This document shows positions 33,791 through 44,852 of a DNA stretch of 64,000 nt, piece after piece. A program made the translations under genes and the position numbers. The notes under the pieces are model-generated. The model had not been told where the DNA came from. It saw only the letters and a list, made by a program, of their open reading frames with translations, and did no database searches. This stretch comes from Symsagittifera roscoffensis (Eukaryota > Xenacoelomorpha > Acoela > Convolutidae). How positions within the stretch are numbered: position 1 is the stretch's first letter; each line of letters starts with the position of its first letter. The stretch spans positions 2,990,166 through 3,054,165 of the forward strand of contig NC_087069.1 of the NCBI RefSeq assembly GCF_963678635.1, in the 5' to 3' direction.

Positions 33791-35113
33791 GACCAAAAAT
33801 GCTAATCTTACATTTTTCTTATGAGGTCTATGATTAGCGGTTGCATGAAAAGTGTATGATTAGTGATTTTTCTTATTTGAAAATTGTATGACTAGCATTT
33901 TCGCATAAACTCAAAATTTATGATTTTTTTAAAATTTAATTTCTCAAATTTTTTTTGGGATCTGTTCGGGGCCGTACACAGGTGACAAAATCATAGTTTA
34001 CTCAAAAGTAGAGTCACCCAAAAGTTTGATTGTCTTGCATTTACAATGCACTGGAAACGACCTGCATGGCATAAGATTTTTCGTAGTGAAAGCATCAAAC
34101 TTTTAAATTTTGTCGAAAGTTTTCAAAGATGATTATTTTCAAAATTTGATTTTTCAAGTTATCAGAGCCTCTAGGCATACATGCCATGAAACATGCCATA
34201 CAAAAGAAACAAGCGTTTTTAGCGTTTTTGAGAAAAATTTATCCAGGTAGACGGGAGAATATCCAATTTTTGTGTATCCAGCACTACGTTATGCACACGC
34301 AAAAATTAAATTTTGATTGTAAAATTTTTTTTGGAAAAAATTTGTTTGAGTACAAAATTCGATTTGCGGTTTACCTAGTATTTTCAACCCAGGTTTCATT
34401 AAGAATAATCCTTGTTCATCATCACTCCACTCCGCTCAAGCATCGAGAACCAAAAAATCAAGGTGATTTCTTTATGCATATAAAGATGGTTTCATTTTTT
34501 CAATGAACATTTGTAGTCTAATGCTTGAAAACTACACGTGCATAAAATAATCTGAGCCAAGGTGCAGGTGCTGTATTGTATCTCTATGTACTATGGTGTG
34601 GTGTATTGACTGTGAACAAGAAAAACAAAAACACACCATGTGCACTTGTGCTGCTGCTGCATTTAATCTTTCTTCATTGCGTTGATTGGTAACACAAATC
34701 CACGTTTTAATCTTTCGGTAAGTTTTATTACAATTTTGTTGATTGTACCAAAAATAATGTCGGCATTTTTCAAGCCATTTTATCGACGGTTATTGAAGTA
34801 AAAGATTGCTCCGACATAACCCATTAGTTATATGTATCAGTTTATTGGAAATATTCATCTGAAAAACATTTTTGATACGTTACAATTTGAGCAATAATTC
34901 TTTGAGAATTTACTGAAAAAAAAGTAGAAATTGCATTTTTCATTTTTCACATTTAAGGTAAATTTTTGCTACCAATCTATTAAACTGGTTGAAAAATCAA
35001 TTAATATTCGGAGAATCCTTTATAAATTCAGTGTAACTATTAGTAGTGTGTATGCTCTAATCAAGCCTCGAATGAGTCCACAAGATTGTGTGTAGAGAAA
35101 AAGAGAATAAGAC
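33791..35113. other. Non-coding 5' flank of ODAD3
   Basis: No gene or clear repeat. A short TTGTGTGTAG just 5' of the ODAD3 start codon (ending near 35096) could be a splice acceptor for an upstream non-coding exon or a leader. No TATA box is evident. Confidence 0.4.
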
Positions 35114-35280
35114 ATGCCTCGGGCGAAGACGACGAATGAGCAGATAGCGGAGTTGAATGGCAAGATCACTCTGCTGGAGGGGGACAGGAAGGCCTTCGTG
35201 CAGACTAGCCAGTACAAGATCAAGAAGAACGACCAGAAGATCGCCAGTCTGCGCAAGGAGAACAAACAGCTGCACCACAA
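35114..35280 (+). CDS. ODAD3: Outer dynein arm docking complex protein ODAD3 (CCDC151), exon 1
   Basis: ODAD3 is a coiled-coil protein needed to dock outer dynein arms on doublet microtubules of motile cilia. This exon starts at ATG 35114 (MPRAKTTNEQ) and encodes 55 residues plus two bases of the next codon. The core block, IAELNGKITLLEGDRKAF then QYKIKKNDQKIASLRKENKQL, aligns closely with the start of the human coiled coil (VAEL..KIQLLEGDRKAF…NIKKN…ISQLRKE). The N-terminal extension seen in human is absent, so the protein may start here or there may be an upstream exon. The donor CACAA|GTAACT follows 35280 (phase 2). G+C and codon use stand out sharply from the flanks. Confidence 0.9.
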
Positions 35281-35754
35281 GTAACTCAAACAATTCATAT
35301 CCATTCCAACGCTACAACGTTCAACCTTATCCCCTTCAGCTTGCGTATTCATCTCACAACAGTTTTTCAACCGTTGTTCGTTCGAGATTTGCAGTGATGA
35401 TTTGGAAGTTAATTTTCGAAATCACCACTGCAAATTACCCTGCAAAGTTTTATCATCTATCCGGATTTTTATATAATTACTATATTCATGATTACCAAGT
35501 CATCCTAAGGAGAAAAATTCTATTTGGAGAAATATTCAAATTAGTATTGGTAGAGTTACTTGTATTGCTAGGCTTTTAGTTTTTAGCTTTCGATTGTTTC
35601 AATGAAATAGCAGAAAATTTTTTTGTTCGTACGGTGTTAACGTTGTTATGTGAAACTTTTTTGCTCAATTTGTTATAAGTTTCATTAACTATTTTGTTTT
35701 TGCGCAGCTCAATTCTGTTTGAAAGCTTCAGAGCGCAGCCTAACCATTTCTCTC

Positions 35755-35910
35755 TATAGCGGATTTACAGGGGGCGTATTTTCAAAAAAAATTTTTGTCA
35801 ATATGGGGTCTTTATAGTGCTTTGGGAGAGCTCAGAAAATCAATTTGTTTCGAAATAATTTTTTTATTTCCGCCCCCTTCAAGAAATTTTTGATTCGCCC
35901 CTGCTTTTTC
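35755..35910. repeat. Dispersed repeat family E, copy 1 (in ODAD3 intron 1)
   Basis: 'CTTTATAGTG.TTTGG', 'CCGCCCCCTTCAAGAAATTT' and 'GATTCGCCCCTG' occur in the same order at 56490-56640. About 150 bp. Confidence 0.65.
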
Positions 35911-36071
35911 TAATGAAAGCATAATTTTTACATTTTTATTTTCTCTACCTTTCGAACTGATTGGAAGGCGTCGAGTGGAGCTTCATTGGTTGGATCTATT
36001 TTGCAGCAGTTTCTAGTTGCTGCTTCATAATAGTCTCGTGCTGACTTCGATATGTTGAACTTGTTGTGCAG

Positions 36072-36321
36072 GTATGCGTCGACACTGAACTGTGACGAGG
36101 AGGTGATCAATGAGACGTTCAAGGAGGACAACGAGCGACACAAGGTGGAGAAGCCTGCATTTCGGGGCAAGAGTACGGAGGACGCCATCCGCATCATGAA
36201 CAACAAGAAGTGCGATGCTCTGAAGAGACTGAACAGACAGAAGTACAGGACGGAGGAGAAGAGACGCCAGCTGCAGCAGGCACACAACTCCCTCGAAGAG
36301 TTCGAACAGGACCAGAAACAG
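36072..36321 (+). CDS. ODAD3: ODAD3, exon 2
   Basis: The acceptor TTGTTGTGCAG| ends at 36071 and the donor AAACAG|GTCAGT follows 36321. It starts with one base completing the split codon from exon 1 (giving …LHHK-YASTLNCDEEV…) and ends in phase 0. It encodes 83 residues of highly charged coiled coil (ALKRLNRQKYRTEEKRRQLQ). These match the human region around 'GDEKVVQAVI' to 'RRLEELQLQHSLRLLE' in order and spacing. In the human protein about 100 further residues follow before the sequence resembled by the exon at 63902; those are not found here. An 18-base G run starts 8 bases into the intron. Confidence 0.9.
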
Positions 36322-36328
36322 GTCAGTT

Positions 36329-36346
36329 GGGGGGGGGGGGGGGGGG
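36329..36346. repeat. G18 homopolymer next to the ODAD3 exon 2 donor
   Basis: Eighteen consecutive G on the plus strand, starting 7 bases after the GT of the donor. Confidence 0.95.
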
Positions 36347-39300
36347 AGAGACTTTTCTAGAACACCAATCAAACTGTACTCCACAAAACATCTCGCTTAA
36401 CAGATGATCATCTGCATAGTTATTTAAAAATTGTAATAGACCGGTTGTTTTTACTGCAGATCACCCCGATGGCCCGCTATACACTAAGCGAAACTTAAAA
36501 TTTTAAAACCCGGGTTGACCTCCATAAACAGAAAATGCGTATCGTACAATTCCATGCATCAAGTGTAGGAGAAAATGATAGTCATACAATTTTCATACAG
36601 TTTCAAAAAATGATAGGAAAAAAATTGAACTAACTTCTGCGGCTAATTAAAACAGTCCAAGGTGAAAAAATAGAATTTTAATTTTTTTCGCAAACAAATG
36701 TTTTTCATACAATTTCCATAAATGAAACCTTATAATAAGCGTTTTTCCCTGTTTGAGCAAAATGAAACCATTTTTGTTGCCTTCATTAATGTGCAAAATG
36801 CAAAATTGAAAAGGTCGGAGCTTTAGCATAGTTTTTTTTGACAATTTCTGTGATCTAAAAAACTGGAAGAGGTGGAGGGGGACAATCTTTTGCAGAAATT
36901 TTGATGCACGCTGCAGTCAATAAATACTTTATCTTTCTGATCAAACTGTTCTCTCAAAAACACTTGATTTTCAAAACAAGTTAGTTTTCCGCATAATTTC
37001 AGCTTTGTTTTCATCAGATAATGCATCAGATCTTTTCAGCAAAAAAATGTCAAAAGTTATAGTTTTTGAATTTTTTGGACCTGCTGAGAGAAATTTGGAA
37101 AAAAAATTATTTTCAGTTCAAATACTACATTGTCTGTGAAATCGCTTTATCATGGTACCAAATGAGATACAATTGAAGCTTCATTTTAGACTTTATAAAA
37201 AACGTAGAAATTTACCAATTTACAGTGCCCAACAAAACTCGTTTTTTTTTCATTCAGCGCGCAAATTTTCTGGCAAAAAAGCGTTCCTCACAAAAACCCA
37301 ACAAAAACTTTTTTATTCTCTTACAATGGTTCTTTCATTGAATCCTTACCATTTCTGTACCCTACCCTAATATATCACACACCCTATACGCTATCCTAAT
37401 AGGTAGCGCGAGAGACCGAAAATCTTTAGCTTATCTTAAAACATGGAGTCGCCCATCTCCACCCTTATGACCACCCCGAACATATGCTACTCGACACATT
37501 TTAGTAATTTTGCTTTGGTCACAACTTAAATTTTCTGAATAATCTGAATCAGTTTTTTATGGTTTTTAAGAAAATTTTTGGGCAAAACTCATTTTTGTCG
37601 AAACCGGTCCTCACGAGTTGTTGATAATTTTTGTTCTCAACTTAGAGCTCTCTATTTGCTTTATATTATTCTTCTTAACTTTTTCATCAGAAATTTCGAA
37701 AAAGTCAAAAAACAGCTAGTCATTCAACCGCTTTTTAATGAAGTTCAATTTCCGACTCAAGTGAGCTATTTCCACCAGTTATATTGGTTTTCTACTAACG
37801 TTGACTTTTAGCTTGGTTGTCCTGGAAGTTTTTGCCAAGCTTTTGAATTGTTTTTTTACGACCATGAAGAGTAACTAAAGCCTCGGATGCCATTTTTTCA
37901 CGTAATTATGAAAAAAAAAATATAGCTTAGTATTGTTTAGTTTTTATTTTTAGTCACTTTAATGATTTGATTCTTCCTTAAAAGTCTATCTCAAAAAAAA
38001 ACAAATTGGATTGAATTATTTGCTTTTTTGGTACGCACCAGACTTTCCTGAAGCTATTCCATTTTTATTTTAACTCACGCTGTCCTTATGACTCAAGCTG
38101 TAAAAACATTTTTAAAACTGTGTTGGATGCTTAATATCACACTGTCTGTAGACATATTAGCTTCAAAGCCCCCCACCCGCCCCTCTTTAAAACCACAACC
38201 AGCTAATTTTATTCATTTCAAATTGTTTTTACTTTACTCGGTAAAGATATTTACTGAAAATTCTCGTCGTAAGTTTGATTGACTGCTCAAATAGCGGGGC
38301 CACAGATTGTTATTTTAGTTTGCATCAGCAAGCACATTAAGTGAGATTTTAAGTTTGGAGATAATTATGCGTAAGCGAAAAAAAAAGTGTGTACCGCTAT
38401 TTTCTCTCTACGCATATTCGATTGGTGATAAGTTTGGAAAATTAGTGATATGACACAGTGGCACATTTGAACCAGATTGTGGAGGAACAATGAGAGTTGG
38501 AGAAAAGCTTAAATAAGAGAAAAGCTTTTGTCAAACTTACTTAGTAGACAGACAGAGGGAGGCGTAAGATTTTAAATTTCAAAAATGCAAGTTAGATACA
38601 CAGCTTTTCAACAAAAAAAATAAGGTATTCAACAAGCTGGATTCGGCAGCAAAATCAGTATTGTTTTCAATTATTGAAACTGAAAACTATCAACCTTTTT
38701 AAACTCAAGAAAAAACTGTATTTGAAAAATCTGTTTGCTGTGCACTAAAGCTGACTTGATTACAACTCAAGAAGAATTTTTATCAACAAGGAATGCACTC
38801 AAGAACGTCATAACACAAAGTGGAGATTCGACCTGATAACGGACCAGGTGATTTTTGCTGCACTGCTCAAAAACAACTCAATGGGTTGTCTGAATTTAAA
38901 CTTTCGTGGAGTTGCCATTGATGACTTACCCCTTGTTGAGATAATTTTCCTAAAAAGCACCGTTATTTAGATGTTTTAGTTGAAGAAAATGTAGGAGAAC
39001 TAGCACAAAGTAGTATAGGAAGATATGATGATTAAACAGTGTTTAACAATTATATCATCCATAAGAACAAAAGTAGTAGCTTCTTCAAGTACTTCGTTGT
39101 CAACTTTTTTTAAAAAATCAGAGTTCGTCAATGAGCGTTTTCCCCGGAGGCAAGGATGGAATAAAACAAAGTTCAAAAAAAGTTGTATAAATTTTGAAAA
39201 AAAAAACGAGAAAGTTTGAATATTTCGGTTTCTGAAGGTAAAAATTTTTCAATATGCTAGCACTCTGTGATTTGAGTCCCTTTGCGTTCCGACAGAATCC

Positions 39301-40814
39301 AATCTTTCGACCTAAGATTTGAGACAATTATATGTAATTTCCTAGACGCAGGTGCAGAATCTTTGAACCTCTTGTTTCTTCTTTTGCCCTAAGAACCTCT
39401 TTAAACTGAATCGATGTAAGTCATCTTTCAATAAATACCCTGAATGGCTCTGTTGGCTGAAAAACCACCAAAAATGTTTGATTAGCTTTCAAATTGTGTT
39501 TGCTTTCATCCAGGGTTTTGATTTCTTTATGATCACTCATGCTTATATATGTATCTGTGTTGTATGTGGTTTGTTCAAAAAATTGTGTTGCTCGAAAAAA
39601 TGCAAGCTCAGTTAGTTAACTTGAAGTTTTTTCATACATTACCCTAACCAAATTTTGAGGAGTTAATTTACCTAAATGCGGTCAGATTCATTTCAAGTTC
39701 TGGACAAACATTTTTTGGTATGATATAACCAACAGCCCCAAAACAGCTTTAATTTTTGCATGAAAAAATTGTCAGTTATGTTTTTTGTATTTACTCTCTT
39801 TTATTTGTTGAACGTTAATCAGAGAGTTTTGAGGCCAAACTTAGCTGAGGATAATTGACTGTGGACGAGCCTATAAACACATTACAATCTCGTTGTGTAG
39901 TGATCTTACCGAATTGTTGCGGACTGCACACGCATTTAGTTGTAACATAAAACATTGAAAAAAAACTACTTTTCGACTTGTAGTTTGTTTTTCCAAAACC
40001 AACTGCTATCGAAATTTTTTGTGGTACATTCGCAGCTACCTGATTTTAAAAAATGAATATAATGATTGGGTAGTTTGTTGGCTTACAACAAATTGAATGT
40101 ATATATTTTACTGACTTCATTTATATCAATTGAAAGATAATGATACCATCGCCAATATAAAAAAAACAAATCACAAAAACTTTGTTTCATTAAAAAATAT
40201 GTGGAAGCGAAGATAATTTGTGACGTTATAAGATTTAAAATTTGACGATTGATCAAACTTTGGTATTTAAATTGCAATACTGAAACTGACCCAAAATGTC
40301 TTTTAGTAGAAATGAATTGCATCATTTAGAGAAAACTGTTTTTCAGTTTTTTGAAAAATTGATAAACAGTTTTGACCAAAATTCACTTTCAACACTTTAA
40401 ATTTCATTAAAAAATTTTCGAATGTTATCCTTGATACAAGATTTTTGTAAGTTTGTTTCAATCTGAATCACATTAAATTGTTTTAGAGATGTCTTGTGAA
40501 TTTTAGCAAAAAGTGAGCTAAACAAACTTCAATTTGCCTTTCAGTGCTCTTTTGTTATTTACATTACAATTTTTAGAAAGTACTGATTGATTGCTCATAT
40601 AATGGGGTCGCAAATTATTAATTTTTTATCCTTAAGCCACCGATAACAATGGGATCAAAAATTAGACAGACAAATGCGCAAGAATGCAATAAACGCATCT
40701 TTATAGCAAAAAAGCAGCCATTTTTCCGTGCACATTATCGAATCGTAGTAATTTAAGATAGTGGTAACTTATTCCTGTTGATATCATCAGATGGTATAAC
40801 TGATCCCCTGTCCT
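36347..40814. other. Non-coding stretch inside ODAD3 intron
   Basis: AT-rich, no exon-like island on either strand. An ACCCGGGTTGACC word at 36507 is followed by degenerate 'CATACAATTTTCATACA' units like those at 55782-56000. A minisatellite-like or MITE edge was not resolved elsewhere in this stretch. Confidence 0.5.
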
Positions 40815-40965
40815 AGCAATGATAATGAGTCAAAACGAACTCTTCATTGTTCAAAAGAAATAAGTAGTATAAAGTTAGGTGGCGTAATTTGGCTATAATA
40901 CAAATAGCAAGTACCGCGTGAATGTTGTAGACAAAAATGGCCTTAGGTCTCAAAGAAAAAACTAA
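40815..40965. repeat. Dispersed repeat family D, copy 2
   Basis: Relative of 33634-33790, with the 'TGTTGTAGACAAAAATGGCC' block best conserved. Confidence 0.7.
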
Positions 40966-41161
40966 TTAAAAAACGCAATCTATAATTTGTGAAAGTTGCT
41001 TTTCATAGCCCCTTTGCAATTCGGGTAAAAAATTTTTTTGTAAGTAAGTTTGCTAAAAATAGCACCAAAATTTAATTGATGCCGCTAAGCTTGCTAAATT
41101 TGCTTTTGTTTTATTTTTAAATATCCCTGTGCTTGGGTGTTTGTATTGTCATCTTTGTTGT

Positions 41162-42101
41162 CCCGCAGTGACAAAAATGGATAAAAATCGATTAGATACT
41201 GAAAACTCTACAGATTAGCGTAAGTTACAATCGATTTATCTAAAATCATTTTACGAAAGATAATCGTTTCTATACAGACAGAATCGTTTTTTTTCCATTG
41301 AAAATAAATTGGTTTTAGTGCTAAAATAATTGATTTTATAGTGTATAAATCATGCAAATAACCTGTATATAAAATGTATATAATCTGTATAAAAAACAAA
41401 AAACTCTAACTCAACAACGAAGGCCATTTCAGGGATGTGTGAATTACTAAAATAAAGCCATACAGTTCTAACGATCAAAATGATCATTAATTCAAAAATC
41501 ATACTATTTGAGCAGATATGAAAAAAAAAAATTCAAAAAATTGTGTTTTTGACTGATACCAACAACATAAAAACTCAGAATTCATCTTCCTTTTGAAACA
41601 ACACAGATTTGGCAGTTCACGAAGGCTCTACAGACTCATATTAGGCTAATTTAACAACTTGATTCCAAAAATGTCCGGCAGGCACAACATTTTATCATAA
41701 CACTCGGAAAAAAGAATAGGGAGTATCAACACTTCCGCTACATACGTACACACAAACATGCATACATACACACATACATACATACATACATACATACATA
41801 CATACATACATACATACATACATACACACAAACATACATAGATACACACATACAGACGTACATAGATATATACATACTTACATACATACATACATTTATA
41901 CTTACACTTATGCATTCATACATACATAGATAGATACATACTTACATACATACATACATATATTCTTACATTTATACGTACATACATACATACATACATA
42001 CATACATACATACATACATACATACATACATACATACATACATACATACATACATACATACATACATACTTACATAGATACATACATAGATACATACATA
42101 A

Positions 42102-42132
<31 letters not shown>

Positions 42133-42222
42133 CATACATACATACATACATACATACATGTATACTTACATTTATACATACATATATACTTACATACATA
42201 CATACATACATACATACAGACA

Positions 42223-42256
<34 letters not shown>

Positions 42257-42432
42257 CATACATACATACATACATACATACATACATACATACATACATA
42301 CATACATACATACATACATACATACATACATACATACATACATACATACATACATACATACATACATACATACATACATACATACACATAAATACATACA
42401 TACTTACTTATATACATACAAACATACATATA

Positions 42433-42466
<34 letters not shown>

Positions 42467-43427
42467 CATACACACATACATACATACATACATACATACA
42501 TACATACATACATACATACATACATACATACACACATACATACATACATACATACATACATACATGCAAATACATATTCAATGATACATATAGTCAAAAT
42601 AAGTTTAATCGAAAGATGAAAACATTTTTAAAATGCCTCGTTTGCAAATTTTTTTTTGGTCAAGGTTTGGAATGTTTTTTTTCCTCTGTCGAAATATCCG
42701 AAAAAAAAAACTGTTTATTATCTGTAAATAACTGTATATAATCTGTATATAATTGTAGATAAACTATAGATAATATGTAGATAATTTTCATAAAATCTGG
42801 GTGGCGTCCCTCATGCTGGAGGGACCGAATTCTTGAAATTTATTTTAGCTTATTTTCAGCCAATCAGAATTGAGTATTCAAAATCTCAAAGTAAATCGCG
42901 AAAATCTCAAAGTAAACAAATAAATGCAGGCCATCAGTGTTAAAATTGACTGATTAAATAATAAGCAGATGAAATATCAAATATTGCCGGATCGAAAGGT
43001 GATTGGAACAAATTTAATATTTCAAAACACCGTTTCACGAAAAATGAAAAAAAAATATTAGATCTATCGAATTGCCCAGCTTAAAACATTTTCGGTTATT
43101 ATTAAATTCGAGTTTGTGGGAAATGCATTTAGCCAATAAGAACGCTTAGCGATTTTGATTGATTGAAATTTTTCAAGCATTCGGTTCCTCAAGCATGAGA
43201 ACCCTCCCCTAAAATCTGTATATAGTCTGAGTAAAAATTGACAAAGAAAAACAAATGTTGTTGTGTTTTGATAGTGATTATACAATGAATATATACTGTA
43301 TAAAATCTTTGCAAAACAAAATGAATTCTAATCGATTATCTATTGGTTATAATCGTAGCTTTGTTTTTCTAAAATGTGTATACTTTTCTGTAGATAATCG
43401 ATTTTAATCAACTTTTGTCTCTGCGGG
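41162..43427. mobile_element. Non-autonomous DNA transposon with ~45-bp terminal inverted repeats
   Basis: The left end reads CCCGCAGTGACAAAAATGGA then TAAAAATCGATTA. The right end, read in reverse complement, starts CCCGCAGAGACAAAAGTTGA then TTAAAATCGATTA, a diverged inverted repeat of about 45 bp. Both ends continue into AT-rich GTATATAATCTGTATA-like subterminal repeats (41340-41395, 42700-42790, 43200-43300). An 11-bp word TTTGTATTGTC immediately follows the right end (43428-43438) and also lies at 41140-41150, 11 bases outside the left end. The 8 bases directly flanking each end (TTTGTTGT and TTTGTATT) agree at 6 positions. There is no transposase ORF; the interior is mainly a TACA microsatellite. 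Confidence 0.7.
41744..42572. repeat. (TACA)n microsatellite, ~0.8 kb
   Basis: Tetranucleotide TACA repeated almost without break, with scattered substitutions (TAGA, CACA, TTTA). The long open frames it creates on both strands (MYVCMYV… and HTYIHTYI…) are artefacts of a period-4 repeat without stops. Confidence 0.98.
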
Positions 43428-43683
43428 TTTGTATTGTCAAAACTGATTTTTATCCTTTATGTTATTTTATCTGTTACGTTGATTTTGATCTGTTACGTTA
43501 TAGAAACTTACTCAGTCATTTTGATTTTTTCGAATTTTGGGAAAAGTCAGCCATCATAGAATTTTTCTTGTAAGAAAATTGTAAGAAAGCGGAAATTTCC
43601 TACAAATCTTATAAGAAGTTCTAAGATAGGGGAATTTTTTGTAAGATGGTTAACGCAGGCAAATACATACAAAAACAACCATG

Positions 43684-44339
43684 TCAAAAAAGTGTTTTCA
43701 TCTTTGCAGCAGCTTTAGGCCTTCTTGAAAGCCACATTATGTTCTGGAATTTCCACTTGTCAGCATCATGCACCTTCAATAGTGAGCTATCCAGTGCTAA
43801 CGGCTTGAACTTTGTGTTCATATAATGCAGAAATTTCCACGTGGTCTCCTTTTTCTCCCTGTCATTTGCCTTTGTTGATCTCAGTTTATTACACAGATGT
43901 CGCATTTCCATTTGTATGAACGGAACATCAATCGTTTCGAAAAACTTTTTTCCTCCCAATATTGCATAGGGCTCAGACTCTTCAATGTCAATTTTTACTA
44001 TTATCTGGCTGACTTTCATTCGTATCAAAGTGTGCAGAAATCTGTCAAGTGTTGAAACTTTGATCTGACTTTGCTTAGAACAGTTTTTGTCTTCTAGAAG
44101 ACGCGACGCTCCAATATTGACGAGGTTTTGATGAAGCGTTGAAGATACACACTTTTCTCTGTCAAGAAGGCCGTAATTATAAATATTCACTCGGTCAGTT
44201 AAGTTGTTAATGATCACGTTGTGTTTGAGTGCGTTGAGCGTCGGTTGCAATGGCTCAAATGAAAACACTTTGCGTCCCAATAAAGCGGCAGACACAGTGT
44301 ATACTCCAGAGTTAGCTCCAATGTCCAGAAATGCGGCAT
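43684..44339 (-). CDS. FkbM-type methyltransferase, exon 2
   Basis: This exon holds the catalytic domain of a SAM-dependent methyltransferase of the FkbM family (Methyltransf_21 type). Motif I is AAFLDIGANSGVYTV at the exon start, then FSFEPLQPTL with the conserved acidic residue, VKIDIEESEPYAILGG, and a tail to the TGA at 43684-43686. The acceptor is TTTTTTTTTCAG| (exon begins at 44339) and its first two bases complete a phase 1 codon. Joined to exon 1 at 59473-59806 it gives 990 bases, 329 residues plus stop. The substrate is unknown; FkbM proteins methylate sugars or small molecules on oxygen. The host intron contains a 9.5-kb LTR retrotransposon in the same orientation. Confidence 0.85.
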
Positions 44340-44417
44340 CTGAAAAAAAAAATTCAAAAGTTACACAAAGAAGCCAATGGCGTAAGTATGGTTTTTTTAA
44401 TTAAATGAGAGACCAAC

Positions 44418-44489
44418 CGCTATCTAATACCGCAGAAGGTTTCATTTGCTCATACACGGTGAAAATGTCCAGAATGAAACATATAAGTC
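44418..44489 (-). pseudogene. Exon-like remnant upstream of FkbM exon 2
   Basis: On the minus strand this reads DIFTVYEQMKPSAVLDS followed by a GTTGGT donor-like site after 44418. It would join exon 2 in phase 1 across a 78-base intron and restore a sensible FkbM-like order (…VLDS-DAAFLDIGANSG). A TGA lies in frame across the junction with the 5-bp duplication, and the LTR element is inserted here. It may be a decayed duplicate of the 3' end of exon 1 or an abandoned alternative exon. It may also be chance. Confidence 0.35.
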
Positions 44490-44775
44490 TGTGAGACCGG
44501 ATAGAACCTCTGGTGTTTTTACGTTGAAAACATTATTGGTTTCTAAGAGTTTAATTTAATGTTGAAACCATCTTTTATGATTAGCCTGAGATCGGTGGCT
44601 AACTGTACGCCGAGCTATATTTGAGAGACTGAATCGTTTCAATAACAACAAAGGTCACGCATGATTGACCTTGAAACAAATAATAACATAATATAATTTA
44701 TAGATAACAATTTGAGCAATGAGGCCACGGCCATAATATGGTTACTGCAAATGCAGGAGCAGTTGCGGTACCACA
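44490..44775 (-). repeat. 3' LTR of the Gypsy element (286 bp)
   Basis: In element sense it begins TGTGGTACCGCAACTGC and ends CCGGTCTCACA. A purine-rich TTGAGCGGGGTA lies immediately 5' of it in element sense and could be the polypurine tract. Confidence 0.93.
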
Positions 44776-44852
44776 TACCCCGCTCAACCAAGAAAATTTT
44801 ATAATACATTATCAAATTTTAATAATAATACATAGGGGTTTTAATACTCAGT

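Noticed and set aside
35020-36384. Minus-strand ORFs of ~115-120 codons opposite ODAD3 exons
   Set aside because: Antisense shadows of the coiled-coil exons; leucine/phenylalanine-rich as expected from the complement of Lys/Glu codons.
41972-42597. Long overlapping open frames of MYVCMYV… and HTYIHTYI… type
   Set aside because: They are the translation of a TACA tetranucleotide repeat, which has no stop in several frames; no coding signal.
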